NCBI GenBank assembly: GCA_947495555.1
Contig: CANLZI010000002.1
Location: forward strand, 62,001-126,000
DNA: 64,000 bases
Source of the DNA: an uncultured Erythrobacter sp.
Lineage (GTDB): Bacteria; Pseudomonadota; Alphaproteobacteria; Sphingomonadales; Sphingomonadaceae
Direction of reading: 5' to 3'
Shown: positions 7,913-17,324 of the stretch, piece after piece
How positions within the stretch are numbered: the stretch's first letter is position 1
Layout of the letters: every line of letters begins with the position of its first letter
Program-made: the position numbers and the translations under genes
Notes under the pieces: generated by a model
What the model was told of the DNA's origin: nothing
The model's input: only the letters and a program-made list of their open reading frames with translations
Databases searched by the model: none

Positions 7913-9877
7913 TCACTCGCTGGCGTGGTAGAAATCATAGATCGTGCGGGCCACCGTTTCGGACACGCCCGGCGCTCGTTGCAAATCTTCCAATGAGGCC
8001 GCGCGCACTTTGCCCGCGGTGCCAAAATGCAGCAGTAGAGCGCGCTTGCGGGCCGGACCTATGCCCGGAATCTCGTCCAGCGGGGATGCGGTGATGGCAC
8101 GGCTGCGCTTGGCCCGATGCGCGCCAATGGCATAGCGGTGCACCTCGTCGCGCAGATTTTGCAGATGAAACAGCACCGGCGAATTGGTCGGCAGAGTCTT
8201 CTCTCGGCCATCGGGAAAATGGAACACCTCGCGCCCTTCGCGTCCATGATGCGGTCCCTTGGCAATCGCGATCAAGGGCACATCCTCGATCCCCAATTCC
8301 TCCAGAGTATCGCGCACGCTGGACATTTGCCCCTTGCCGCCATCGATCAGCACAAGATCCGGCCACACCGCCTTCTCGCCCGAAGTCTCGCGGTCAGGGT
8401 CATCCTTGAGCGCGCGTTCAAAGCGCCGCCGCATAACCTCGCGCATCATGCCAAAATCATCATTGGTTTGCGCTTCGCGGATATTGAATTTGCGATATTG
8501 GTTTTTGATAAAGCCGTCAGGCCCAGCAACCACCATCGCACCCACCGCCTTGGTCCCTTGGATATGGCTGTTGTCATACACCTCGATCCGCTGCGGCGAG
8601 CCATCCAATTCCAGAATTTCGGCGAGCTCGCGGCCAATCTTCGCCTTGGTGCCGCGCTCGGCCAGGCGGCGCTCCAACGCCTCTGCTGCATTGCGGCTGG
8701 CCTGCTCCATCAAGCGGCGTCGGTCCCCACGTTGCGGGATAGATAGGGTGACTTTCTTGCCGGCCAGCTCGCTCAGCGCGGCTTCGACAAGCGTGCTTTC
8801 AGGTAGTTCGCGGTCGAGCAGAACGGTGGGCGGTGGCGGAACTTCTTCGTAAAATTGCAGGATGACGTTAGACAAAACCTGCGCCTCCTCCACATCCTTC
8901 GTATGGGTGGGGAAGAAAGCGCGATGGCCCCAATTCTGCCCGCCGCGAATGAAGAAGGCCTGCAAACCGATTTGCCCGCCCTTGGATGCCAAGGCGAACA
9001 CATCGGCATCGCCAACGCCCGATGCATTGATAGCTTGGCTACCCTGAATAAAGGTGGCCGCGCGCAATCTGTCGCGCAGGATCGCAGCGGTTTCAAAGTC
9101 CAGATCCTGGGCCGCCTTGGCCATCTGCGTTTCCAGATCGGCCTGCACCTGACCCGACTTCCCCGCGAGGAATTGCTTGGCCTGATCGACTAACTGGGCA
9201 TATCCATCCTTGTCGATCCGGTCGACACAAGGCGCGCTGCACCGCTTGATTTGATACAGCAGACAAGGCCTGTCTCGCCGCGCAAAAAAGCTGTCGGTGC
9301 ACGATCGCAGCAGGAACAGCTTTTGCAGCGCATTGATGGTGGTGTTCACATTGCCCGCGCTGGCAAAGGGGCCGTAATAATTGCCCTTGGCCCGGCGCGC
9401 GCCGCGATGCTTCATAATTCGCGGAAAATCATGCTCTGACCGCAGCAGGATAAACGGAAAGCTCTTGTCATCGCGCAGCAGCACATTGAAGGGCGGGCGA
9501 TAGCGCTTGACCAATTGCGCCTCTAGCAGCAGCGCCTCTGCCTCGGAATTGGTGGTTATGATCTCCATCGAGCGGGCCTGGCTGACCATGCGCTGCAGCC
9601 TGCCCGTAAGCCCCTGAATTTGCGTGTAATTGGCCACCCGCGCCTTTAGGCTGCGCGCCTTGCCCACATACAGGACATCGCCGCGCGTATCCAACATGCG
9701 ATAGACACCGGGAACCGGCTTCAGCGTCTTTACCGTATCGCGGATGGCGGTGATCCCCGCATCAAGATCGGGCGTGGCGCTGGCGACGGTGTAGGTGGCG
9801 CGTTCTTCATTGAAGCGTTCAGCCCCGCGCGGGTCATGCGGTGATCCTGCCGCCGAAGGTTCGCGCCCATTTGCCAT
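7913..9877 (-). CDS. uvrC: Excinuclease ABC subunit C
   Basis: UvrC makes both incisions in nucleotide excision repair with UvrAB. The 654-residue protein has an N-terminal GIY-YIG nuclease domain (GVYRMLDTRGDVLYVGKA near residue 57), a Cys cluster (CLLYQIKRCSAPC near 205), a UvrB-binding UVR helix (DLETQMAKAAQDLDFETAA), an RNase H-like 3' incision domain with EVYDNSHIQG near 415 and VLIDGGKGQ near 508, and C-terminal tandem helix-hairpin-helix (IPGIGPARKRALL, APGVSETVA). The first 35 residues, rich in charged amino acids, are extra compared with E. coli UvrC and the true start may be a little further in. It is transcribed alone. Confidence 0.97.
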   Translation of the reverse strand: MANGREPSAAGSPHDPRGAERFNEERATYTVASATPDLDAGITAIRDTVKTLKPVPGVYRMLDTRGDVLYVGKARSLKARVANYTQIQGLTGRLQRMVSQARSMEIITTNSEAEALLLEAQLVKRYRPPFNVLLRDDKSFPFILLRSEHDFPRIMKHRGARRAKGNYYGPFASAGNVNTTINALQKLFLLRSCTDSFFARRDRPCLLYQIKRCSAPCVDRIDKDGYAQLVDQAKQFLAGKSGQVQADLETQMAKAAQDLDFETAAILRDRLRAATFIQGSQAINASGVGDADVFALASKGGQIGLQAFFIRGGQNWGHRAFFPTHTKDVEEAQVLSNVILQFYEEVPPPPTVLLDRELPESTLVEAALSELAGKKVTLSIPQRGDRRRLMEQASRNAAEALERRLAERGTKAKIGRELAEILELDGSPQRIEVYDNSHIQGTKAVGAMVVAGPDGFIKNQYRKFNIREAQTNDDFGMMREVMRRRFERALKDDPDRETSGEKAVWPDLVLIDGGKGQMSSVRDTLEELGIEDVPLIAIAKGPHHGREGREVFHFPDGREKTLPTNSPVLFHLQNLRDEVHRYAIGAHRAKRSRAITASPLDEIPGIGPARKRALLLHFGTAGKVRAASLEDLQRAPGVSETVARTIYDFYHASE

Positions 9878-10032
9878 ATCGCACAGATAGGCAGGAATTG
9901 CGGCCAGATCAAAGCCAAAGGCAAGCCAATTGATACTTGCCGTGCACGTTAGCTTGTGCGTTGCAGCATTATCCTGCTAGGAAGTCTGTTCGTGACCCGA
10001 AAACGGGCAATAATGTAATAATGCTGCGCGCA

Positions 10033-10044
10033 GCGGTTAACCGC
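10033..10044. promoter_or_regulatory. Palindrome upstream of the WS/DGAT gene, possible operator
   Basis: GCGGTTAACCGC is a perfect 12-bp palindrome 28 bases before the start codon of the wax ester synthase gene. Its place and symmetry suit a dimeric repressor site, but no known regulator is assigned. Confidence 0.4.
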
Positions 10045-10072
10045 AGACGACAGCAAACAGTGGGAGAGAGCC

Positions 10073-11554
10073 TTGCGACAATTGCAGGGAATGGATGCGT
10101 CTTTCGTCGCAATGGAGACGCGCAATTCGCCGATGCACATCGGCTCAATCCTGGTCTACAATCCGGAAACCGCACCCGAGGGATTCGTCCGGTTCAAGGA
10201 TATCCTCGAATTCTTGCGTTCGCGCATGCAATTGTCGCGCACCATGCGGCAAAAGCTGGTGCAAGTGCCGTTCAACCTCGATTTTCCCTATTGGGTAGAA
10301 GACGAGGATTTCGATCTCGAATATCACGTGCGGCATGTGGCCTTGCCCAAGCCCGGCGATTGGCGCCAATTGTGTATTCAGGCGGCCCGCGTTTTCGCCC
10401 GGCCGCTGGATCTGAAGCGTCCACCATGGGAATTTACCGTGATCGAGGGCCTCGATAATGTCGACGGCATCGCCAAGGGTAGCTTTGCTTTTGTAACCAA
10501 GGTTCACCACTCTGCCATTGACGGGATGAGCGGGATCGACCTGATGGAGGCCATGCATACGCTGGAGCCTGATCCTGCGCCGTTGGAAAAGCATGACGAT
10601 TGGCAGCCAGAGGCTGAGCCCAGCACCGTTGGCTTGCTCGCCCGCAGCTGGTGGAACGCTGTCACCAATCCAATGCGTCAGGTGAATGTTGCAGCCCAAA
10701 CCATACCCGGACTGACCAAGGCAATTCAGGGCCTGGTGAACAAAGATTTCAACATCCACGGAGAGATGCTGGCCCCGCGCTGTCGTTTCAACGCCGTAAT
10801 CTCGCCCCACCGCGTGGTGGAGGGACGCAGCTTTAAACTTGAAGATATCAAATCGATCCGCGCGCTCGCGCCAGGGTCCAAGGTCAATGACGTGTTTTTG
10901 TCGATCGTAGGCGGATCAATGCGCAAATATCTCGCCTCAAAGAATGATTTGCCCGAGAAGACTCTCACCGCAATGGCCCCGATTTCGGTGCGCTCCAGCG
11001 AGGAAAAGGGCGATATGGGTAACCAAGTCGCCGCCATGATCGCACCACTGGGCTCGCACCTTGAAGACCCGGCAGAGCGCTTGGCCTATGTCTATTCGCA
11101 AACCTCCAATAGCAAAGCGATGACCGAAGCGGTTGGCGCGCGCAATATGACCGAGATCAGTAAGGTCAGCCCTGCGCTGTTCATGGCATTGGGCGCTCAG
11201 CTTTATACCAGGCTGGGTCTGGCCAATCGGGTAGGACCGCCCTTCTCTACCGTGGTGACCAATGTTCCTGGCCCGCCGGTGTCGATTTATTCCAGCGGTG
11301 CGCGGCTGGAAAGCATGATGGGTCTGTTGTGCCTGACCGATGGGCTGGGTCTGGGCCATGTGGTGCAATCCTATCGCGACGAGGCAACCGTTTCCTTCAC
11401 CGCCTGTCGCAAATTGCTGCCCGATCCCGACTTCTACATTGCCTGCATTGAGGAAAGTTTTGCCGAGCTGCTGGACGCGGCCAAGGCACTGGGACAAGAT
11501 AGCGGCCAAAAGAAAACCACAAAAACCAAAAAGAAGTCGCAGAGGACAGCATAA
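10073..11554 (+). CDS. Wax ester synthase / acyl-CoA:diacylglycerol acyltransferase
   Basis: WS/DGAT enzymes make wax esters or triacylglycerol from acyl-CoA as storage lipid at the inner membrane surface. The 493-residue protein begins RQLQGMDASFVAMETRNSPMH, the usual N-terminal block, and contains the catalytic HHSAIDGMSG (HHxxxDG motif) near residue 147. The conserved PFSTVVTNVPGP block lies near residue 387. The C-terminus is a Lys-rich tail (KKTTKTKKK). The start is a TTG preceded by GGGAGAG; the next ATG would cut into the conserved block. Its stop overlaps the next start (TAATG), so it is translationally coupled to the downstream hydrolase. Confidence 0.93.
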   Translation: MRQLQGMDASFVAMETRNSPMHIGSILVYNPETAPEGFVRFKDILEFLRSRMQLSRTMRQKLVQVPFNLDFPYWVEDEDFDLEYHVRHVALPKPGDWRQLCIQAARVFARPLDLKRPPWEFTVIEGLDNVDGIAKGSFAFVTKVHHSAIDGMSGIDLMEAMHTLEPDPAPLEKHDDWQPEAEPSTVGLLARSWWNAVTNPMRQVNVAAQTIPGLTKAIQGLVNKDFNIHGEMLAPRCRFNAVISPHRVVEGRSFKLEDIKSIRALAPGSKVNDVFLSIVGGSMRKYLASKNDLPEKTLTAMAPISVRSSEEKGDMGNQVAAMIAPLGSHLEDPAERLAYVYSQTSNSKAMTEAVGARNMTEISKVSPALFMALGAQLYTRLGLANRVGPPFSTVVTNVPGPPVSIYSSGARLESMMGLLCLTDGLGLGHVVQSYRDEATVSFTACRKLLPDPDFYIACIEESFAELLDAAKALGQDSGQKKTTKTKKKSQRTA

Positions 11555-12351
11555 TGGCGAGCGCAGCACCGGCAGATTTTGCCTTTGAAACCACGGCACG
11601 GCCACCCAGCCCATTTTGGGCGCTGGCAGAAGGCCGGGCAATTTTCGAATTTGGCGCTTTTTATATGACGCGCGGCTATCTCTCGACGCTTAAGGGTGGC
11701 GATGGACATGCGGTGATGGTGCTGCCTGGTTTCATGGCCTCTAACAGCTCGACCGCGCCGATGCGCCGCTTGCTAAAGCGTTTGGGTTATGATGCCCATG
11801 GCTGGGATAGCGGGCGCAATGTCCGGATCGACAATGCTCTGGTTGAACGCCTAAGAACGCAAGTGACCCGCCTGCACGAGGAAAGCGGCGGCAAAGTTTC
11901 GTTGATCGGCTGGAGCCTGGGCGGCGTATTGGCCCGCGAGCTGACCAAAATGCACCCTGAATTGGTTCGCACTGTCATTTCACTGGGCAGTCCGATTAGC
12001 GATGATCGCAATCACACCAATGCGCGGCGCTTGTTCGAATTCTTCAACGGCGAAGAGCCCGAAGTATTGAAGGACGGAAATTTCGAGGGTCTGAACGATG
12101 CCCCGCCGGTTCCCACCACCTCCATTCTCACCAAAACCGATGGTGTGGTGCATTGGCGTGGATCGGTTCAGCATCCCGCTGATACGCCGACAGAAAATAT
12201 CGAAGTTTATGCCAGCCACATTGGCTTGGGCGTCAATCCGTCCGTGATGATCGCGATTGCAGACCGTCTGCGGCAGGAAGAAGGGTCATGGAAGCCATTT
12301 GAGCCAAGCCTCGCACAGCGCTGGATGTTCCCCAAAACCGTTCTAAGCTGA
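11554..12351 (+). CDS. Alpha/beta hydrolase, putative lipase
   Basis: A 265-residue alpha/beta-hydrolase with oxyanion region VLPGFMAS near residue 54, nucleophile elbow GWSLGG near 113 and a likely catalytic histidine in YASHIGLGVNP near 225. There is no signal peptide, so it acts inside the cell. It shares one base with the stop of the WS/DGAT gene and should be made together with it. The pairing suggests that it hydrolyses or remodels storage lipid or supplies acyl groups, but this is inference from context. Confidence 0.85.
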   Translation: MASAAPADFAFETTARPPSPFWALAEGRAIFEFGAFYMTRGYLSTLKGGDGHAVMVLPGFMASNSSTAPMRRLLKRLGYDAHGWDSGRNVRIDNALVERLRTQVTRLHEESGGKVSLIGWSLGGVLARELTKMHPELVRTVISLGSPISDDRNHTNARRLFEFFNGEEPEVLKDGNFEGLNDAPPVPTTSILTKTDGVVHWRGSVQHPADTPTENIEVYASHIGLGVNPSVMIAIADRLRQEEGSWKPFEPSLAQRWMFPKTVLS

Positions 12352-12393
12352 GATCAGCCGGTATAATTCGCGCAGCTGGCTGCAATTGTGCGG

Positions 12394-14958
12394 TCAGAAT
12401 ATCTTGCGAATATCGATCCCGATAAAGCGGCCCGTCGGGTCCAGTAATCCTGGCTGAAAGGCCAGCGGGACAGCGCCATTTTCGTCGCGCACATCGCGCC
12501 GCGCATTGAACACATTGTCCGCTCTAAAGGCGAGCCTGAGATCGTCCAGAAATGTATCGGGCTTTTTAAAAACTTCGCGCAAATTCACAAACAATCGCAG
12601 ATCAATCGTCAGCAGATCGTCGATCGACAGATCGCTGCTGCCCGGTAAGCCACTGCCATTGACCCGCGCAGGGCCGGTATAATCCGCCGTTACCCGAAGT
12701 CCTTTGCCCTTGCGGAAAATGCCTGCCCGCATCGAGGTGGTATGCCGCGGGAAGCCCAAAGTCTGCGTCGTATCACCATCCAGCTGGTCCAGAACCGGTG
12801 TGTTTGCAGCGATCAAGATCACATTGTCGAGCTCAACCGAATGCGTGAGGTTGACGAAATAGCGCCCCCGCCCGTCGCGTCCAAAGCCGCGTCTTACGAC
12901 GCCCGCGCCACCCCTTGCAGCGCGTCGGCCCTTTGAAGTCGGAGCAGTCGAAGCACCAGGAGCAGCGTCAGCAGGCTTTGCCCCCTCGGGCGGTCTTTGG
13001 TTTTGTCCATCGGGCGCCGGTGGCCGCCCAGCACTGCCCCTACCTGTACCATCAGGCCGGCCGCCGGGGCTGGCTTTGCCAAAGCTGCCACGGGTGGTAA
13101 ATCCAAACACCAAACGCTTTGACCGAGTGCTTTCAAAGATGATCGGGCGACGATCCACTTCGATCAATTGACCGCTGCCATCGCGCACAATTCGATCTGG
13201 AAATGCGGCTTCGATTGCTTGGGTAACCGAGGGAAACGCGCTGGTGACATTACTCGACCGATTGCGCACATATTCCGCCGTTAGCCGGGAATTCTCGATC
13301 AACGGAAAGCGCCAATTGGCTGCGAATTTCCAATCTTTCTGCGTCTCGGCTTGAAGGTCCTGATTGCCGCCCGTGATCACCGTGGCCAAAACAGTTTGGC
13401 CGGTCACAAAATCAAACACGGGAACGTTGAGTGTCTGAATTTCAGGACTTCCCAGCTGGGTCAGGCTGGGAGCAACTTGTGTGTAGATATAGTTTGCGGA
13501 CAGGTCCAAGCCGTCGCTCACACCCCAATTCAGCCCGGTGTTGGCATCAATCAGAGTGCCAAAGTCCGATAATTCCTCCAGCCCGCCGCTGAAGCTGATC
13601 GAGACATCTCCAATGGCTCCCCATGCACCGCCCCGCTGGGCAATGGGGATCGATACATTGGTGCCCACTTCCCAGCGTGCCCGGGTCAGCTTGGTGTCGG
13701 CAGCGGTACGGCTGTCCTCACTTTCGATCCGCTTCCAGTCAAACCCGCCGTCAAATGTAGTCGAAACCTCTCCGGCTGGCAGCATCAGCGGACTGCCCCG
13801 AAAAGTGATCTGATTGGTAGAGGAAAGGCTGCGATTATTGGCCGTGTCAAAGCCTGCATCTACATTGGCCGGCAATGCCCCATCCAGCGCCAGATCACCC
13901 ACAAGCGCGGCATCGATCAGCGCCTGCGGATCAAATGCCTTGTCGATCCGGGTCTTGGTTTGCGACCAATTGGCATCACTTGTAGCGGTGAACTGAAACA
14001 GTCCCATCGGCCGGCTATAGGTTGATCCGGCAGAAAAACTGTCGCTGTTCACCCTTGTCCTGAGCGGCGTCTCTTCGCCAAACACGCGAAATTCCTCATT
14101 GCCATCGGGGTCGGTCAACAAGGCCGAGTTGAGGCCCGACAGGCGCTTGCTTTGTTCGCGTTCGTAGGTTCCATTGAGCGAAAACAGCGAGCCATTGTCG
14201 AGATTGGAAGATGTCCAATTAACCGTCGCTTCGATATCCAGACTTTCATCCACTAGACTACGGAATTGGGCCGGATCGGGATCGCCCACCACAAGGCTAC
14301 TGGATCCCTCGGTTTGGATAATGTCGCGCTCTGACTCGGTGAGGGTGGACGTGTCGCGCACCTCGGCCGTAACATTCAATCTCTTGCCCGAATCAAGTTT
14401 CAGCAGCGTGAATTCTGCCTCGCGAGCAAGATAGCCTCCTTCGCTCGGCCCCTCATATTCAAACTCGATCTCGCGGCTGGAGAAATTGTCCTTCAGGATC
14501 AGATTGACCACCCGTTGATCAGCCGAAAACCCAAATTTTACAGCCACCTCTTCGGGCAATACCTCGACCTTGCGAATGGCTTCGGGTGGGTAAGAACGCA
14601 ATTCCCGAAAGCTGGAAATCCGCAAACCATTCACCAAAATTGCCGGTCGTCCACCGCCACCACGGCGGCGCGACGAGCTGGTTTGAGGGGCAATCACCTG
14701 CAGAATTTCGGCGATGGAATTGGCACCGATGCCCGCTACATCAGCCTCGTTCAGCTCTAGGATGGGAGCCTGCTCGACCTGCAATTGACCGCGAAGCCGC
14801 TCGCCCGTCACCACAATACTGTCGCCATCGCTGTACAATTCGACATCATCGGCACCCTGCGGCGGAGCCGAATTGGCGGTTTGAGCATGGGCTGTGATGG
14901 GCAACATCAACACAGCAATCGGCGCAGCACCCGACATCATAGAATAGGCAAGCTTCAT
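12394..14958 (-). CDS. TonB-dependent outer-membrane receptor
   Basis: An 854-residue protein with an N-terminal signal peptide ending near AHAQ. The TonB-box-like DSIVVTGERL is followed by a plug domain (residues about 60-165, with PAILVNGLRISSFRELRSYPPEAIRKVEVL in two conserved blocks) and a large beta-barrel ending in IDIRKIF with a terminal Phe, as outer-membrane barrels do. Around residues 655-720 there is a Gly/Pro/Arg/Ala-rich insert that breaks the barrel pattern and is probably a long flexible loop. I prefer the ATG at 14958 with GGTGAG upstream, over an ATG 12 codons earlier. The substrate is unknown; no transporter or regulator lies beside it. Confidence 0.85.
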   Translation of the reverse strand: MKLAYSMMSGAAPIAVLMLPITAHAQTANSAPPQGADDVELYSDGDSIVVTGERLRGQLQVEQAPILELNEADVAGIGANSIAEILQVIAPQTSSSRRRGGGGRPAILVNGLRISSFRELRSYPPEAIRKVEVLPEEVAVKFGFSADQRVVNLILKDNFSSREIEFEYEGPSEGGYLAREAEFTLLKLDSGKRLNVTAEVRDTSTLTESERDIIQTEGSSSLVVGDPDPAQFRSLVDESLDIEATVNWTSSNLDNGSLFSLNGTYEREQSKRLSGLNSALLTDPDGNEEFRVFGEETPLRTRVNSDSFSAGSTYSRPMGLFQFTATSDANWSQTKTRIDKAFDPQALIDAALVGDLALDGALPANVDAGFDTANNRSLSSTNQITFRGSPLMLPAGEVSTTFDGGFDWKRIESEDSRTAADTKLTRARWEVGTNVSIPIAQRGGAWGAIGDVSISFSGGLEELSDFGTLIDANTGLNWGVSDGLDLSANYIYTQVAPSLTQLGSPEIQTLNVPVFDFVTGQTVLATVITGGNQDLQAETQKDWKFAANWRFPLIENSRLTAEYVRNRSSNVTSAFPSVTQAIEAAFPDRIVRDGSGQLIEVDRRPIIFESTRSKRLVFGFTTRGSFGKASPGGRPDGTGRGSAGRPPAPDGQNQRPPEGAKPADAAPGASTAPTSKGRRAARGGAGVVRRGFGRDGRGRYFVNLTHSVELDNVILIAANTPVLDQLDGDTTQTLGFPRHTTSMRAGIFRKGKGLRVTADYTGPARVNGSGLPGSSDLSIDDLLTIDLRLFVNLREVFKKPDTFLDDLRLAFRADNVFNARRDVRDENGAVPLAFQPGLLDPTGRFIGIDIRKIF

Positions 14959-15203
14959 AGTCGCAGTACTCACCAAGGCAGCGCATTCACGCAAGCGGCT
15001 GAATTGTATTATTTTGCATCACAGCAAATGGCAGGCACGTGTCATCGCATCGGCACGAATTTGCACCTCGATATTGTGAGCACATGCCCAGTGTTGCTGA
15101 TCCAACGCACAGGCTGGCTGTTTTCTCCCGAGGGTTTCCTTTTCATTCCAGCGCGGCTAAAGCGCCGCGACAGATTGAACTTGAACACAGAACAAGGATT
15201 TAC

Positions 15204-15461
15204 ATGGCCAAAGAAGAACTCCTCGAAATGCGCGGCAAGGTGGTAGAACTGCTGCCCAATGCGATGTTCCGGGTTGAGCTTGAAAACGGTCACGAGGTGC
15301 TCGGCCATACTGCGGGTAAAATGCGCAAAAATCGCATCCGTGTATTGGTGGGCGACGAGGTCCTGTGCGAGCTGACCCCTTACGATTTGACCAAGGCGCG
15401 GATCACCTATCGCTTTATGCCTGGTCGCGGCGGTCCTGGTCAGGGCCCCGGCCCTCAATAA
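15204..15461 (+). CDS. infA: Translation initiation factor IF-1
   Basis: IF-1 binds the ribosomal A site during initiation. The 85-residue protein starts [19 protein letters not shown] and contains the S1-like OB-fold motif [20 protein letters not shown]. It is longer than the 72-residue E. coli factor by a Gly/Pro/Arg-rich tail ([12 protein letters not shown]), usual in sphingomonads. The ATG at 15204 has AAGGA at 15194. It heads the infA-maf-rng-yacG operon, with 13 bases to maf. Confidence 0.97.
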   Translation: MAKEELLEMRGKVVELLPNAMFRVELENGHEVLGHTAGKMRKNRIRVLVGDEVLCELTPYDLTKARITYRFMPGRGGPGQGPGPQ

Positions 15462-15474
15462 GCGGCTGCGCTGA

Positions 15475-16059
15475 ATGAGCGCGCCTGCCAATCAACCCTA
15501 TTTGACACTTGCTTCTGCCAGTCCACGGCGGCTGGAATTGCTTGCCCGATTGGGTGTTACACCCAATGCGGTGCAACCAGCCGATATTGATGAAACAGCG
15601 CATCCGGGCGAGCGTGCCAGAGATTACGCCAAGCGTATGGCCCGGGAAAAATGCGACGCAGTGACTGCTGACGGATGCGTATTGGCGGGCGATACGGTGG
15701 TGGCCGCTGGACATCGCATCTTGCCCAAGGCCGAAGATGAGCAGACCGCACGCGATTGCCTGTCCATCCTGTCTGGTCGGCGTCACATTGTCCTGTCGGC
15801 CATTGCCGTTCGCTCAGCTGACGGCAAACTTCGCGAGCGATTGTCAGAAACTCTGGTGCGCTTCAAACCGCTGACCAATTCCGAGATTGATGCCTATATC
15901 GTCAGCGGCGAATGGGAAGGAAAAGCCGGCGGATATGCCATTCAGGGCGCGGCCGAAGGTCTGATCCTGCGCATAGACGGAAGCCATTCTGGCGTTGTCG
16001 GGCTGCCACTGTATGAAACGCGCGCTATGCTGAAGTCTGCGGGCTTTGACATTGGCTGA
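15475..16059 (+). CDS. maf: Maf family nucleoside triphosphate pyrophosphatase
   Basis: Maf proteins hydrolyse non-canonical or pyrimidine nucleoside triphosphates to monophosphates. The 194-residue protein has LASASPRRLELLARLG near residue 12, the signature AGDTVVA with the catalytic Asp near 66, SGRRHIVLSAIAV near 100 and EWEGKAGGYAIQG near 143. These fit the dTTP/UTP pyrophosphatase YhdE-type branch, though specificity is not certain from sequence. It overlaps the start of the RNase gene by 14 bases. Confidence 0.93.
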   Translation: MSAPANQPYLTLASASPRRLELLARLGVTPNAVQPADIDETAHPGERARDYAKRMAREKCDAVTADGCVLAGDTVVAAGHRILPKAEDEQTARDCLSILSGRRHIVLSAIAVRSADGKLRERLSETLVRFKPLTNSEIDAYIVSGEWEGKAGGYAIQGAAEGLILRIDGSHSGVVGLPLYETRAMLKSAGFDIG

Positions 16060-17026
16060 GTGGATCCACGAGGAAAGTTTCGGGGAGTATCGCTCTCTTT
16101 TGGTCGAAAATGAACAGATTTTGGCCGCGCGGCTCAACTGGTTCAGCAAAATATGTGCAGGCACGATTGCCACAGCCAAGGTGATTAAGCGGTCCAAAGG
16201 CTCCGCCCGCGCGCTGTGCCTAACCCAAGCCCCCGCTGCAGGCTTTGAAGTGGAGGTGCCCGATCTGCCCCGCAATGCAAGCGAAGGCAGCGACGTTCGG
16301 ATCATGATCCACCGCGAGCCGATGGCAGAGCGGGGCCGATTCAAAAGAGCGCAAGGGCGCCATTTTGCCGATCATCCCGCGCCTGATGCAATTGCTCCGA
16401 TGGACAAACTGATCCGGGGCGAATGGGTCCATCGCTTGCCCGCCGGAATGTGGGAAGAGGTTTGGAGCTTGGCAGCCGAGGGCGAGATGGCATTTGCCGG
16501 TGGAAATCTGGTGATCAGCCCAACCCCTGCGATGACATTGATCGACATCGACGGCACCGGATCCGCGCGCGAGTTGGCGATGGCAGCGATCCCCGCCATT
16601 GCAAGAGCCGTCAGATGGATGGATCTGGGCGGAAATATCGGGATCGATTTCCCTACAATTGCCAACAAGGCTGATCGCAAGGCGGTGGATGCTGCGCTGG
16701 CCGATGCTTTGGACAATTGGCCGCACGAGCGCACCGCGATGAATGGTTTTGGCTTCGTCCAAATGGTTGCTCGGCTGGAGGTGCCTTCACTGCTGCACCG
16801 GCTGACCTTCTCTCGCTCAAGCGCCTGCGCGCGGTACCTGCTGCGTCAGGCAGCGGCTATCACCCAGCCCGGCCAATTGCTGCTGCAATGCCACCCGGCT
16901 GTAAAGGCAGCGATGGACGACGCATGGCTGATCGAATTGCGTGAAAAATCGGGCAAAGATCTGCGGATCGAGACTGATCCTGGTCTTGCGTTGGAGGCCG
17001 GATTCGCGCAATCCATCACATCATGA
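16046..17026 (+). CDS. Short RNase E/G family protein
   Basis: A 326-residue relative of RNase E/G, well below the roughly 490 residues of RNase G. The two metal-binding aspartates of the family are visible in MTLIDIDGTG near residue 165 and DLGGNIGIDFPTI near 194, so the nuclease core appears active. The N-terminal S1-like region is abbreviated, and the CPxC zinc-link of RNase E is not seen. Start is probably TTG 16046 or TTG 16052, both within the end of maf. Its place between maf and yacG is conserved in sphingomonads, which probably carry a separate full-length RNase E. Its RNA targets are unknown. Confidence 0.83.
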   Translation: MTLAEWIHEESFGEYRSLLVENEQILAARLNWFSKICAGTIATAKVIKRSKGSARALCLTQAPAAGFEVEVPDLPRNASEGSDVRIMIHREPMAERGRFKRAQGRHFADHPAPDAIAPMDKLIRGEWVHRLPAGMWEEVWSLAAEGEMAFAGGNLVISPTPAMTLIDIDGTGSARELAMAAIPAIARAVRWMDLGGNIGIDFPTIANKADRKAVDAALADALDNWPHERTAMNGFGFVQMVARLEVPSLLHRLTFSRSSACARYLLRQAAAITQPGQLLLQCHPAVKAAMDDAWLIELREKSGKDLRIETDPGLALEAGFAQSITS

Positions 17027-17205
17027 GCACGACAAAACCCTGCCCAATTTGCAAGAAGCCTCGCGTAGAAGAGCATACGCCCTTTTGCTCAATCCGTTGC
17101 AAAGACCGTGATTTGAGCCAATGGTTCGGCGATGGTTACGCCGTGCCAGGACGCGCAGTTGATCCGGAAGAAATTGCAGCGCAGGAATGGGACCAGCAGA
17201 ATTAG
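17023..17205 (+). CDS. yacG: YacG, zinc-binding DNA gyrase inhibitor
   Basis: A 60-residue protein with the zinc-binding pattern CPICKKP...FCSIRCKDRDLSQWF, typical of YacG, which binds the GyrB C-terminal region and inhibits gyrase in E. coli. The start ATG overlaps the TGA of the RNase gene (ATGA), so it is translationally coupled and ends the infA operon. Confidence 0.93.
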   Translation: MSTTKPCPICKKPRVEEHTPFCSIRCKDRDLSQWFGDGYAVPGRAVDPEEIAAQEWDQQN

Positions 17206-17214
17206 TCAATTTGC

Positions 17215-17242
17215 GGCAAGGGATAGCGAAATACCCCTTGCC
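17215..17242 (+). terminator. Hairpin after yacG, possible terminator
   Basis: Perfect 8-bp stem GGCAAGGG (17215-17222) / CCCTTGCC (17235-17242) with a 12-base loop, nine bases after the yacG stop. No T-run follows, so it may be a processing or protective hairpin instead of a classical terminator. Confidence 0.45.
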
Positions 17243-17324
17243 AATCGTGCGCGGCTTCGCCATAGGCCCGCACTCATTTGCTCGCCCGTTTGGACTTTGC
17301 TTCCAGACAATAGCTGCAGCGAAT

